Made by a program: the position numbers and the translations under genes. A DNA stretch of 64,000 nucleotides from Topomyia yanbarensis (lineage: Eukaryota; Arthropoda; Insecta; Diptera; Culicidae), in assembly GCF_030247195.1 (NCBI RefSeq), contig NC_080670.1, positions 99,782,336-99,846,335 on the forward strand. The letters are read 5' to 3'. This document shows, in pieces, positions 10,779 to 21,629 of the stretch (its first letter is position 1; the number at the start of each line of letters is the position of its first letter). The notes beneath the pieces are model-generated. The model worked only from the letters and a program-made list of their open reading frames with translations. It ran no database searches and had not been told where the DNA came from.

Positions 10779-13700
10779 TTAAATTTGAATATTTATTGTT
10801 TTCAGGAAATGATAAATATGGCTCATGTATGTAATATCTCGTAAAGCGAGGATATCACGAACAGGTACATAGGGTGGTTTTCTTCTGGCTCGTAAGGAGT
10901 CTATTAATTGGGATCTGGCTTCACGATATTCAGTGCAAGACCAAACAACATGTTCAATGTCTTCGTAACCCTCTCCGCAAGCACATTGATTATCTTCTGC
11001 GATCCCAATACGGCGGAGATGCGCATTCAACGTATAATGGTTGGACATGAGCCTAGACATCACACGAATGAAGTTTCGACTTACATCCAACCCTTTGAAC
11101 CATGCCTTCGTTGATACTTTAGGGATAATTGAGTGCAACCACCGTCCCAGATCTCCATTGTCCCATGATGTTTGCCAACTAGTAAGCGTCCTCTGACGAG
11201 AAGCGCTATAAAATTCATTGAATGCAATAGGTCTTTCATAGATGTCACCGTCTAGCGCCCCTATTTTGGCTAAATTATCCGCTCTCTCATTACCCGGTAT
11301 GGAGCAATGAGCGGGAATCCACACTAAGGTAATTTGATAAGATTTATTTGTTAATTTACTTAAGTATTCTCGTATCTTCTTCAAAAAGAACGGAGCGTGA
11401 TTATCAAGCTTTAATGAGCGTAGTGCCTTAATTGTGCTGAGGCTATCTGTGAGGATGAAATAATGACTCGGAAGTAAAGTATCAATGATTTCCAGACTAT
11501 AGTGAACTGCTGCTAGTTCGGCTGTATAAACGGAGGCAGGTTCTGCAAGCTTGAAAGAGATCGAGGTGTTATTGTTGAAAATACCGAAGCCAGTGGCCTC
11601 ATTGATTCGTGACCCATCAGTGTAGAACATTTTATGGCAGTCGATATGTTGGTATTTACTTATGAATATTTTAGGGATCTCCAGAGAGCGCTGGTGATCC
11701 GGGATTCCACGAATTTCCTCTTGCATGGACGTGTCGAAAAATAAAGTGGAATCGGGAGTATCTAGTATATTAACACATGTCAGAACATAACTAGAAGGCG
11801 TTATTTCTTATGACATGTGATTGAAGTACACTGTCATGAATCTGGTTTGGGATTGAAGCTCGACAAGTCTTTCGAAATTTTCAATTACAAGTGGATTCAT
11901 AACCTCACATCGTATAAGTAAACGAGAGGAGAGATCCCAGAATCGATCTTTTAAGGGAAGAACTCCCGCTAGAACTTCAAGACTCATCGTATGTGTCGAT
12001 TGCATGGAACCTAAGGCGATTCGTAAACAACGATACTGTATTCGTTCCAATTTAATAATGTGAGTGTTTGCAGCTGAACGGAAACAGAAGCACCCATATT
12101 CCATTACTGAAAGTATCGTTGTTTGATACAATCTTATCACGTCACTTGGATGAGCACCCCACCAAGATCCGGTTATTGTTCGGAGAAAATTTATCCTTTG
12201 TTGGCACTTCTTTATCAGATACCTAATGTGGCCTCCCCATGTACCTTTAGAATCGAACCAAATTCCGAGATATTTAAAGGTCATGACTTGGGCTATCGTT
12301 CTACCAACCAACTGAAGCTGAAGCTGAGCTGGATCACGCTTCCTTGAAAAAACAACCAACTCTGTTTTCTCCGTAGAGAAATCGATGCCTAACTTCAAAG
12401 CCCAACTTGATAAATTATCCAAACTATCTTGCAGTGGTTGTTGTAAATTTATAGCTTTTGGTCCTGTAACAGAAACCACGCCATCATCTGCAAGTTGCCT
12501 TAGAGTGCATGGGCTGACAATACAATTATCAATGTCATTCACGTAAAAATTGTAGAGAAGGGGGCTTAAACAAGAACCTTGTGGGAGGCCCATGTAACTT
12601 ATTCTGAATGTTGCCAAATCGCCATATGAAAAATGCATGTGCTTTTCTGACAATAAGTTGTATAAATAATTATTTAACATTGGTGAAAGACCACATTGAT
12701 GTAGTTTGTCTGAGAGAACATCAATGGAAACAGAGTCGAATGCTCCTTTTATGTCTAAGAACACAGACGCCATTTGTTCTTTTTTTGCGTAAGCGAGTTG
12801 GATTTCTGACGAAAGTAGCGCCAGGCAATCATTCGTTCCCTTTCCTCTCCGAAAACCAAACTGGGTATCTGAGAGAAAGCCGTTCGCCTCAACCCAATTG
12901 TCGAGACGTCGTAGGATAATTTTTTCCAACAATTTCCTGATGCAGGATAGCATTGCAATCGGTCGATAAGAGTTATGGTCGGAGGCTGGTTTTCCCGGTT
13001 TTGGAATAGCGATAACTCTCACTTGTCTCCAGTCGTGCGGGACAATGTTCTGCTCAAGAAGCTTATTGAATAAATTCAACAAGCGTCTTTTTGCTAGGTC
13101 AGGCAGATTCTTCACCAAGTTGAATTTAATTCTGTCTGGACCCGGAGCATTATTGTTGCATGAGAGGAGTGCAATTCAAAATTCCATCATTGTCAAAGGC
13201 GAATCTATGAAATCGTTACTTGTGGGAGCATCGCGAATGATTTTCTGCGCAGGAGCAGAATCTGGACAAATTTTCTTGGCAAAATTAAATATCCAACGAT
13301 TCGAAAAATCTTCGCTTTCATTAGTCACGTTTCGATTCCTCATTCTTCTGGCTGTGTTCCAAAGAGTACTCATTGATGTTTCTCTTGACAAGCCATCAAC
13401 GAAGCGTCTCCAATAACTAGACTTTTTGGCACGACGGAGACTGTCAAATTTGTTTTGCAAAATCGAATAATTTTCAAAGTTTGCACGTGTACACCCTTTC
13501 CGTTTCACAATTTCTTTGTAAGCAACTTGTTTAGCTTCATATGCATCCGAGCACTCTTTGTCCCACCAGGGATTAGGAGGCCTGCTATTCATTGTCATGC
13601 CAGGATTGCATTTCGTTTGGGTTTGTTCTGCTGCTTCAATAATCAAACCCGCTAGAAATTCATATTCTTCGGTAGGTGGTAGCTCTTCCGTCGAAACAAG

Positions 13701-14509
13701 AGAAGTGGAAATTAAAGATTGGTATTTTTTCCAATCAATATTTCGTGTCATAAGGGACATTGATTGAATTTGTGAGGCCTAATTCACTGTTAATTGAAAT
13801 AACGACTGGCAAATGATCGCTACCGTGAGGATCAGGTACAACCTTCCACGTGCAATCTAACCGAAGTGATGTCGAGCATAGAGATAGATCTAATGCACTT
13901 GGTCGTGCGGGTGGTCTGGGAATGCGTGTTGCTTCGCCTGTATTTAAAACTGTCATATTGAGCTTGTCACAAACATTGTATATCAAAGAGGATCGATTAT
14001 CATTGAAGAGGGAACCCCACAATACTCCGTGCGAGTTGAAGTCTCCCAGTATCAGCCGCGGAGCAGCCATGGATTCCACTACCTCAAAAATCTGACGTTG
14101 TCCAATTTGAGCTTTGGGAGGTATATATAAAGAAGCGATAGACATGTCTTTGCCTTTAATGTTCATTTGGACAGCTACAGCCTCAATGCCCGCAAACAAG
14201 GGGGTGTTAATTAATTCTATAGAAAGAATAGCACTTTTTAATTCCTAGAAGCACTCCTCCATACGGGGTGTCTCGGTCTAGGCGAATAATGTTGAAATCA
14301 TTCAAGTTGAAATTAATGTTTGAGGTAAGCCATGTTTCACATAAAGCAAAAGCATCGCATTTCAAATTATGTAGCAAAATTTTTAAGGAATCAATTTTAG
14401 GTATGATACTTCTGCAATTCCACTGTAAAACAGTGATGGGATCTTTCACTGAAGGAGGTGAATTAACCATTGAAAGATATAATTGCTGCAAGGATGGGCC
14501 ATTGAGCAA
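10779..14509 (-). pseudogene. LINE ORF2: AP endonuclease, reverse transcriptase, RNase H (broken)
   Basis: The ORF starts at the ATG at 14,509, overlapping the ORF1 end by 47 bases in another frame. The endonuclease part shows LQWNCRSI and CETWL (14,509-14,207), then after a frame change GDFNSH and GSDHLPV (14,199-13,735). A second frame change near 13,735-13,760 leads into the linker and the RT, with an in-frame TGA at 13,178-13,176. The RT (13,118-11,808) has FLDIKGAFDSV, GLPQGSCLSPLLYNFYVNDI and a QLADDG active-site box (Leu in place of the usual Tyr/Phe of xADD). After an in-frame TAA at 11,810-11,808 comes RNase H (11,726-10,779) with YTDGS, TAELAA, LTDSLS and IPAHCSIPGNERAD. At least two frameshifts and two stops make it non-functional. 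The total span fits about 1240 residues, normal for this group. Confidence 0.85.
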
Positions 14510-15785
14510 TCAGCTGCTCTAAAAATGTTCTAATTGTTGGGAGGAACGCTGAAAGTATACTTTTTAGTGGTTCAAAAATATTGAATGCTTTGAAAATCCA
14601 ATCAACAGAAAATTTCAATAAACCTATCCCCGGTTGAGGCTCGGAGGAAGTTGAAGTTTTATTATTTCCAGTAATGGTGTTCTGTTTGGATTGTACATTA
14701 CCAAAACCGGGAGGGACTGGCTTCGGTATTGCATCGGAATTCTTTAGTTTTGGCCGCAATTTATTTGTTGAAGGAGAAATTTTAAGGCCTTTGCTTGGCA
14801 GTCTGGGGAAAGAGGATTGTTTTCTTTTCCTGGATCCTCTAGGTAAAACAAATGATGTACCTTCGGACGCTTCGTCAGAGTCAGACTCTTCCGGCAATAG
14901 AATAGCGTATCTGTTTTCTGGGACCGTGGGTTCAGGAGTAGCATTTTTCAGTATTTCTGCATAAGAGCGCTTAAATCTCTCCTTCAACGATCGTTTAATT
15001 TTCTCCTCCCGCAATTTATATATGGGACATGCAAGGAGCTCGTGTGAAGTTTCTCCGCAATGTAAACATTTTTCTAAGTTTTTATTGCATGTATCCTCTT
15101 GATGAGGCCCCCCACATTTGCCACACCGTACCTTATTGGAACAGTAAGTGGCTGTGTGGCCAAGCTGTTTACAATTGAGGCAATTCATCACACGAGGGAT
15201 AAAAAGGCGAACGGGGAGACGAATTTTATTAATAAGAACATGGCTAGGTAAAGCAGACCCAGCGAAAGTTACACGAAATGAATAGGATGGTCGGTAAACT
15301 TTTTTCTCTTCTTCAATTGATACTGAGAACAATTGCTTAACATCGAGTATTTTTACCTTATTAAGCAGGGCGTTCTTGAAACAACCAGCACCATGCTTAA
15401 GTATATCCTCGGCAGTGAGGCTGGGTTCGGAGATGACTCCATCGAATTCTATATCGCGCGAAAGTATATAAACTTTATATTCACGCGTGAAGAGTTCGCA
15501 GGCTACTATCTCGTTAGCTTGTCTAATGTTATCAATGCTAACTCGAAGTTTATCTTTATTTACTTTCACGATCTCTGTTACAGCAGAAAATCGTGAAGTC
15601 AGATCCCGTGCAATTTGCACAAGGTTTAATGGCTTTCCTTTCCGCCTGAAGAAAACCTGCCAAGGTCCAGAAGACTCTTGGGGGTATAATTTTATTCTAG
15701 GGGGAGTTGAGGGAGGGGGATCAGAAGAATTTTGCTCTTGTGAAATGGAGGATTCCATCTCACTATCCTCCATCTCGCCTACCAT
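14463..15785 (-). CDS. LINE ORF1, Gag-like nucleic-acid-binding protein
   Basis: An uninterrupted 440-residue frame. The N-terminus is acidic and serine/proline-rich; the middle is an RRM-like/Gag-like region (PWQVFFRRKGKPLNLVQIAR and following). Three zinc knuckles follow at about residues 210-255: CLNCKQLGHTATYC, CGKCGGPHQEDTC and CLHCGETSHELLAC. A basic Lys/Arg-rich tail comes next, then a hydrophobic C-terminus. In I- and jockey-type elements this protein coats the element RNA and forms the RNP used for target-primed reverse transcription. Unlike ORF2 it has kept its frame. Its last 47 bases overlap the ORF2 start. Confidence 0.88.
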   Translation of the reverse strand: MVGEMEDSEMESSISQEQNSSDPPPSTPPRIKLYPQESSGPWQVFFRRKGKPLNLVQIARDLTSRFSAVTEIVKVNKDKLRVSIDNIRQANEIVACELFTREYKVYILSRDIEFDGVISEPSLTAEDILKHGAGCFKNALLNKVKILDVKQLFSVSIEEEKKVYRPSYSFRVTFAGSALPSHVLINKIRLPVRLFIPRVMNCLNCKQLGHTATYCSNKVRCGKCGGPHQEDTCNKNLEKCLHCGETSHELLACPIYKLREEKIKRSLKERFKRSYAEILKNATPEPTVPENRYAILLPEESDSDEASEGTSFVLPRGSRKRKQSSFPRLPSKGLKISPSTNKLRPKLKNSDAIPKPVPPGFGNVQSKQNTITGNNKTSTSSEPQPGIGLLKFSVDWIFKAFNIFEPLKSILSAFLPTIRTFLEQLIAQWPILAAIISFNG

Positions 15786-16546
15786 ACACAGTAAGTTAAT
15801 TAAATACTAACACTAGCAAAATTATATTAAAATCTACCTGTCCTTCGAAGAGTTGCAGATTCACGCTGTCCCCCTCTGTCACGCTCGGGTTGAACACAAC
15901 GCAACCACCACTACCAAGATGGAGCCGCTGTTTACCTGTGGGTCCAGGGGTATTTCCTTACTACGCAGCGTGGCTAGGTACACAAATACACAACAGCCCG
16001 TTTCTGCACTAGCACAGATGAATAAGTGATGATGAAGCGAGACGCTTCACCAACAAGATGCAGCTCTGTCTCACTTAGCGCCGACTGTATTTAACCACTA
16101 CCACCACCAAGGTGGGGGCGCCGCTTACCTGTGGGTCCAGAGGTATTCCCCTACTACGCAGCGTGGCTAGGTACACAAATACTCAAAATCCCGTATCTGC
16201 ACTAATATGGATGAATGAATGATGATGAAGCGAGCCGCTTCACCAACCAGATGCAGCTCTGTCTCACTCCGTCGCAAGCGCCGGTTGTATGCAGCGCAAC
16301 CTCTACTACCACCAAGGTGGGGCGCCGTGAGACTTCGTTGCCTTCGCACCAACACTCGCTTATCGCGTGGTACCACCACCAAACGACCGCTCTCGCAGCC
16401 AACAATCCTGCCTGTCTCCGCACCAACACAGCATCAAACACTGACACGGTACACAAACTTCTAGCCCATTCACGGCTTGCACAGCCCTGGTTGCTACAAC
16501 CAATCAGCAAACACAACCTTTCAAGGCGAAGGCTAAAACTGTTATG
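15786..16546 (-). promoter_or_regulatory. LINE 5' UTR with ~192-bp tandem monomers
   Basis: Blocks such as 'acgcagcgtggctaggtaca' recur at about 15,964 and 16,156, 'gatgatgaagcgag' at about 16,030 and 16,223, and 'accaccaaggtgggg' at about 16,107 and 16,310 with a diverged version at about 15,917. The spacing is about 192-200 bases. The tandem units lie directly upstream of ORF1 and end at the target-site duplication. By analogy with LINEs carrying 5' monomers they probably hold the internal promoter; that function is inferred. The plus and minus ORFs at 16,167-16,547 are shadows of this array. Confidence 0.7.
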
Positions 16547-16562
16547 ATGTTCCGTGTATCTT

Positions 16563-17030
16563 GGGACGCATCAATTGGTCAACTTTGGATATCGGGTGTG
16601 GGTGTTTCGGCTGCCATCTCGTGATCCCGCGGTTCGTTTAACGATCGTTCGCTTCAGTTTCCTTCATCTATGCTGCATCTGGTACTTGATTTGTGTTCAC
16701 TTCGAGTGAATTTTGTAATTTCGTGTTTGTTTCGTTTTTTCTTCTTTTCCTTCTTCGTTCGTTGTTGTCGTTCTTGTGGATACCGAGGACAAGATATTGG
16801 ACTTATCCTGCCTCGTGAATTGTGTAATGTTGCAGACGAAATGCGACGTGCAACTTATCTCAATCGTCTTTGCAGTGCGTAATCTGTAGCTGACTTGGTA
16901 GTGTTACGACCTTTCCTACTGAATTCTTACTACTGGCGTTTAATTTGCCTTGCTGATTTCGTGATGGCTACTTTATTCCTGCCATCTGGTTTATGAATAC
17001 ATTCCCGCATAATGTGGGTCTTGACATGTT
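16563..17030. other. Unassigned sequence between LINE and TG-box repeat
   Basis: Moderate GC content, with a plus ORF at 16,670-16,882 that lacks known motifs. It may be a 5' portion of another transposon, but nothing diagnostic was found. It continues directly from the sequence left of 10,428 if the LINE is removed. Confidence 0.4.
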
Positions 17031-17147
17031 TTTACATTTCTTATAAAAGAAATGTATAGAATTCGCTCAAACTTTCAAGATTTTTTTCCGAGGCCCGAAG
17101 GGCCGAGTCTTATATACCAATCGACTCAGCTCGACGATTTGGGACAA

Positions 17148-17201
<54 letters not shown>

Positions 17202-17872
17202 GGTGTGTGTGTATGTAACGAACAAACTCTCATTCGTGTTTCTCAGCAATGAACCGATCTTATCCAAACCAATTTTAAATGAAAGAACTATCAAACAGTA
17301 AGAACGCTATTAATTTGTTTTTGATTCTGATGTTTAGTTTCCAAGATATGAATATTTGAATGTGTAAAAATGGCGTTTTTTGCAGTTTTTTTAAATTATC
17401 TGCCGAAATTGGCAACATAGATTAACAATTTATATATTTTTAGGCAGCTTAATGGAGGCAATATGCCCTTTCTTTTGGTATTGTGCTGTTGCTGATTAAT
17501 CCCCCTATAAGTGAGATATTTTCAAAAATTACTTTACTGAAGACTTCAAACATCTATTTTGAATACTTTAAAAGTTATGGCTTGTTGTTTGTGGATTACT
17601 CTTTGTCGCCTATTTATTGTTCAATATAGTAATAATCCATTGAAATAAGCCAAACATTATTACGATAAAGCGAATTTTGTATTTCATTTTTCTATCTACA
17701 ACCGCTAGAAATAATCACCGTACACTTCCAAGTTGTCTGGAGGGAACTTGATAACTTATCAGTGCAAAAATGTTCATTTGTACGAACCTTCTGACTGCAA
17801 TTTTTCTAACTTTTAACCATCGGATCGATCTGAAACATATCGGAAAATGAAAAGCGAAATAAATAACTCCAA
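17031..17872 (+). repeat. TG-box module, copy A, with (TG)n microsatellite
   Basis: It starts with a palindromic terminus (acatttcttataaaagaaatgt, 17,034-17,056), then 'gaggcccgaagggccgagtc', 'ataccaatcgactcagctcg' and (TG)n at 17,152-17,199 with a short extension to about 17,215. A long AT-rich tail runs to 'aaataaataactccaag'. It is the reverse complement of 29,456-30,565 and 23,093-24,045 over most of its length. The ORFs at 17,052-17,294 are repeat translations. Confidence 0.8.
17152..17215. repeat. (TG)n microsatellite
   Basis: A pure TG dinucleotide run with one CG interruption near its right end, directly attached to the conserved 'gacaatgtc' box. Confidence 0.95.
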
Positions 17873-18340
17873 GCAACGGCGTAGCCAAGAAAAGGTTTTG
17901 GGGTTTAACACCATACAACCCCCCCCCCCCCATAAAAAAATTGGATTGAAGTTAAAAATTTATTGATGCTGACTGATTTAATTCAATATTACAATAATAA
18001 TTATCAAATCAGTACATTGATAACCTGTTGTTGTAAACATCATGAGGACTTTTGATAAATTGTCGGAATGGGGTCCTGATATGTAACTGATCTATTGGTC
18101 TTGATTTCACAGTTGTCTAATAGCATCAATATCAAATTCCTGCCTGAAAACATTCCAATAGAAAATTCCAGAGTTCTGTAATCAATCATAATCCTCAGAT
18201 TTCTTTTCAAATTGATCTCGCTTTTGTAGAGATGTACTGTAATAAGTGTCTTTATTTAATAGAAAGCGAATTTAAAATTGATTTAATGTCTATGAAACAT
18301 AGAACTGCTCACCAAAAAATGCATAACTTTCAACATTTGC
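17873..18340 (+). mobile_element. hAT-like repeat fragment, L-type end, copy A
   Basis: It begins CAACGGCGTAGCCAAG next to a C homopolymer (17,919-17,932), then 'attgatgctgactgattta' and onward to the conserved 'tccagagttctgtaatcaat' block. It is the inverse of 29,090-29,455 and resembles the left end of the element at 24,912. No coding sequence is present. Confidence 0.6.
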
Positions 18341-18781
18341 TAAACATGTTTTTGCCTTTCTCATTCACTCTAAAATTCGTCAATCTAATCCCGACCGGGA
18401 GGGCCGAGTGTCATATGCCAATCGACTCAGTTCGTCAAGATCGGAAAATGTCTGTGTGTGTGTATGTGTGTGTATGTGGAAAAAATGTGACCTCTGTTAA
18501 TCAGAGATGGCTGAATCGATTTGCACAAAGTTAGTCTCAAACGAAAGGTACAACCTTCCCAGCGGCGGCGAATTTTTTATTGATTGGACTTTCGGTTCCG
18601 GAGTTACAAGTTGAACAGTGCAATCACACAGCAAATTCCCATATAAACTGAAATGAAAAATTTCCAAAATCAAATTTGTATTTTTGATGCCAAATGACTT
18701 TATAATGCATGAAACATTGAGATGATGTAAACTCGAAAAAAATAATGCTTGACAAAAATTGATTTTTTTGGACTTTGGTAC
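18341..18781 (+). repeat. Second TG-box-type module (catatgcc variant)
   Basis: Conserved pieces are 'gggagggccgagtgtcatat', 'gccaatcgactcagttcgtc' and 'ggaaaatgtctgtgtgtg', followed by 'cctctgttaatcagagatgg' and 'ggttccggagttacaagttg'. It is the inverse of 28,525-28,965. It is related to the first TG-box family in the 'ccaatcgactcag' box but has a different body. The minus ORF at 28,804-29,022 and the plus ORF at 18,232-18,534 are translations of the two copies. Confidence 0.75.
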
Positions 18782-19553
18782 ATTTTTGCCTTTCTCATAT
18801 AGAAAGGTTATGCAATCACTCTAAAAATCGTCAATCATACCGGCCCGGAGGGAGTATGCAGTGAGGAATTGCTACTTTATAATTAAAACTAGTTTGAAAT
18901 TTCTTAACAAGTTGAAAATTTTCGGCAGAACCCGGACCTCCCGGATCTTTCTCCATGATCCGCCGCCGGTTTCAAGCGATGTTTCAGTATCACATAGTAT
19001 CTCAAGATCGTGGCTGTCGATCCATTGTATGTATGTACTGAACATGTAATATTCATTTCCACCATTGTATTGAACATAACCAGCCATGGAATCGTAGTCT
19101 GGACAAATGAGAAAAGCACAATTGCACCACTAGGTGGAATTAAACAGGTTTTTATTTTGGGAATGCGTCGAGTTGAGACGAAAACGTAATATGATTAATA
19201 ACTAGGATAACAATTTCCGAATGTAGAGAGAAATTTATGAAAAGTGTCGATTTCCATTCGACTCTAGCAAGTCCTGATCGATTTTGATGAGCATTTGATT
19301 TTTGTTGTATGACCAATTATATGTATGGGTCAAATGTTCAAAAACAGTAATTTAAGGTCAAGGATAGCATCATTTTGAAACCGCCAATTTCGGAGGTTTA
19401 GTATCTTCGATGAGTTTTACAAACATTAAACAGCGCATCATTTGATAAAATAATTTTGACGGTATATCGTCCAAGAAGTATTTATGGTGAATTTTCTCAG
19501 GTTGATATTCATGATTACAATAAAGTCTCAACAAATTCGCTAAAGACACGAAC
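18782..19553. repeat. Insertion present only in the left inverted arm
   Basis: In the right arm the flanks (ggtac and aacagag blocks near 28,500-28,530) are almost adjacent; here they are separated by about 770 bases. The insert begins 'tttttgcctttctcatatag' with the small hairpin cctttctcatatagaaagg and a 'cggcccggagggag' box. It includes the recurrent end 'accactaggtggaattaaac' (19,124-19,144), then continues with diverged sequence. No gene is present. Confidence 0.55.
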
Positions 19554-20410
19554 TCTGTTACTATTTTCTGAAAAATTAATTCTGCATGATTTTAAAACTT
19601 CAAAAATTACGGTTTCGGAATTATGCCGTTTGGACAGTAAGATCGATTTTCACCAAACCCCCACCAATTGTAAAATTGGTATTGTAAAAAAACGTAAGGG
19701 CGATACTTCAATGCTGATAGGTGGGACCGCAAAAGTCAATCGCCAAAGGGGCGGTACTATCATTTTGTCAATTTCAATAGCCAACACAAATTTTAATTTA
19801 ATAATTTCAAATACTTCATGAAATTTTGGGTTTCGATCACTGAATCATCACTAGGATGTAAAAAAACAATAGTTCTTAAATAGGGAATAAAACAAAGTCT
19901 GGAAATATTCACTGTTGATTTTCTTTGAATGGTGTCACCGCTAGTATCGCTTTTTTTCAAGAAAAAGCGTTGATTTCTTAGTTCTCAGTCGCGTTGGAAA
20001 TTTGAGTAAAGTATAAACTTCAAATCGATTAAAAAAATCGATTTTTTGGCTCAGTACAATATACATAACCCCTTTAGGAAAATTCAGTTTTCCCACCACA
20101 ATGCATTTATTGAGGAATTTAGATATTTTATTAACAGAGCATTAACAATAATTCGTTGGTATGTCTATTTTATGGGCCATTTTTTCGCTTTCCCATTGAT
20201 TTGGTTTGAGATTTCTAGCACTGATGTTGTCCTATGCTGATTTGAGCGATTCTCTGAGTCCTGCCACTATCCCATGTAGTATATGTTATCAAAAACATCG
20301 CGAAGCATCAAGTTCTAAATGTTCTCAAACGATATAATATCCGAAGAGAGTGATAAGAGTTATAAGACATGTCTCATCACACTGTTAGGTGGATTAAAAG
20401 CGTTTTTTAT
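19554..20410 (-). repeat. Inverted paralogue of 25,880-26,350 plus 28,105-28,510
   Basis: Shared blocks (inverted) include the 'agaaaatagtaacagag', 'accaaacccccaccaattg', 'ccactatcccatgtagtata' and 'ctcatcacactgttaggtgg' regions. GAATG at 19,927-19,931 is the uninterrupted target corresponding to the Transib-like insertion in the other arm. The plus ORF at 19,456-19,821 and the minus ORF at 28,259-28,540 are matching repeat translations. Confidence 0.75.
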
Positions 20411-21629
20411 AATACATGCAGAGAACTAAAACCTGAAATTGTAGCTCTTGATATCACGCTACCTCTGAAGTGCATGCGTGCCTAGTTCAAACTTTACTTC
20501 GATATCGACTTTTTCTAAAAGTGACTTCCTAGTAGTATCTTTGATTTGAATTATTATCGCTCATCCTAATGCCAAAGAACAAATAAAACAACTCTCGAAA
20601 CCCGTTAAAGAAAATCATCAGCACTGGAATTTTCGTTTCTACGAAACTTTTCGATAACCTTCCGTCACTTGTGTTAGTGCACTGGGTGCACGCTGCTCTG
20701 AAAATCTAACAAAATCGCGATTTTCGGCGGGTTAAATCTGTAACGGATTCTAAAAACTAACTTCTATTCCATAATTTTCAGTTCAGCTATTCGAGAGATC
20801 GCGCTCACCGCAAGTCATGAAAAATAAACTGCCTTGTGGAGCGACGATCACTACCCGGTTTACCATAACTATTAATAATTCTCAAATACTTTTTAATTTT
20901 TACAACCTTATTAGGGAAAGTTGTATAATAAGCTTTTGTAATATTGTGTAGAAAAAAAAAGCAGCAAATTTCTTTATTTTCTCAATCCGCAATATGTAAG
21001 CCCTTAAGTATACCAATTAATTGAGAAAGCCCTTTTAACATAAACTATCGCACGAATAGGAATAGGTTCACCAAAATGTTGGAAGAAGTCGATAAAATAA
21101 CCCCTTGAAAACTACCTAAAAATTGGTGTAGTTCGATGCAATTGAAAGAAAATATCCTCAGAAAATGTACGTATTAATGTGGGACACAGTGAATAATAAA
21201 TACAGTGAAGACCCGTTTGGTGTGTTTTAAGCTGACATTGACTAAATCGGTACATATTTCTTTCCTTCTTTGTAATAAACTGAAACTGTTAAAATATTCT
21301 TCCCTTCCCTTGATCTAGTCTGATAGCTATTTCTGATTATATAATATAAATTTGTCTTAAAGGGGTCTTCTAGCGCAAATTTAAAAAAAAATGAATTTTT
21401 CTTTTTGCATATTTATATCTTTAAGGTAAGAAAAATATGCTCAAGAAAGGGTTTACTCAAATTCAGCCTTGTTCGTCTGCTAGAGCCCATCAAACATATT
21501 TTCATACGAGACTGACACAATCGGGGGCTAATTAAATGGGGTCTTCACTGTACTGTAATAAATAGGCAGTATTCGAAAAAGTTTCTTGTGGACGAGTGTA
21601 GAACGACTTTGTTTCTACTTACTTAGGGT
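20411..21629. other. AT-rich stretch, nothing recognised
   Basis: No ORF with known motifs and no structured repeat was recognised. It separates two blocks of related repeats. Confidence 0.45.

Larger units (their letters stand above)
10428..16562 (-). mobile_element. Full-length non-LTR retrotransposon (I-clade-like LINE) with TSD
   Basis: The 16-bp sequence atgttccgtgtatctt occurs at 10,428-10,443 and again at 16,547-16,562, bracketing a 6.1-kb minus-strand element (10,444-16,546). Order on the minus strand: 5' UTR with tandem monomers, ORF1 (Gag-like with three CCHC knuckles), ORF2 (AP endonuclease, reverse transcriptase, RNase H), about 335 bases of 3' UTR, and a T-run (plus strand) at 10,443-10,449. 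An RNase H domain together with CCHC-bearing ORF1 fits the I/LOA/Ingi group; I-clade is my best guess. ORF2 is broken, so this copy is not autonomous. Confidence 0.88.

Noticed and set aside
16167..16547. Overlapping ORFs of 70-110 residues on both strands
   Set aside because: They read through the tandem 5' UTR monomers of the LINE in opposite frames and have no family motifs.
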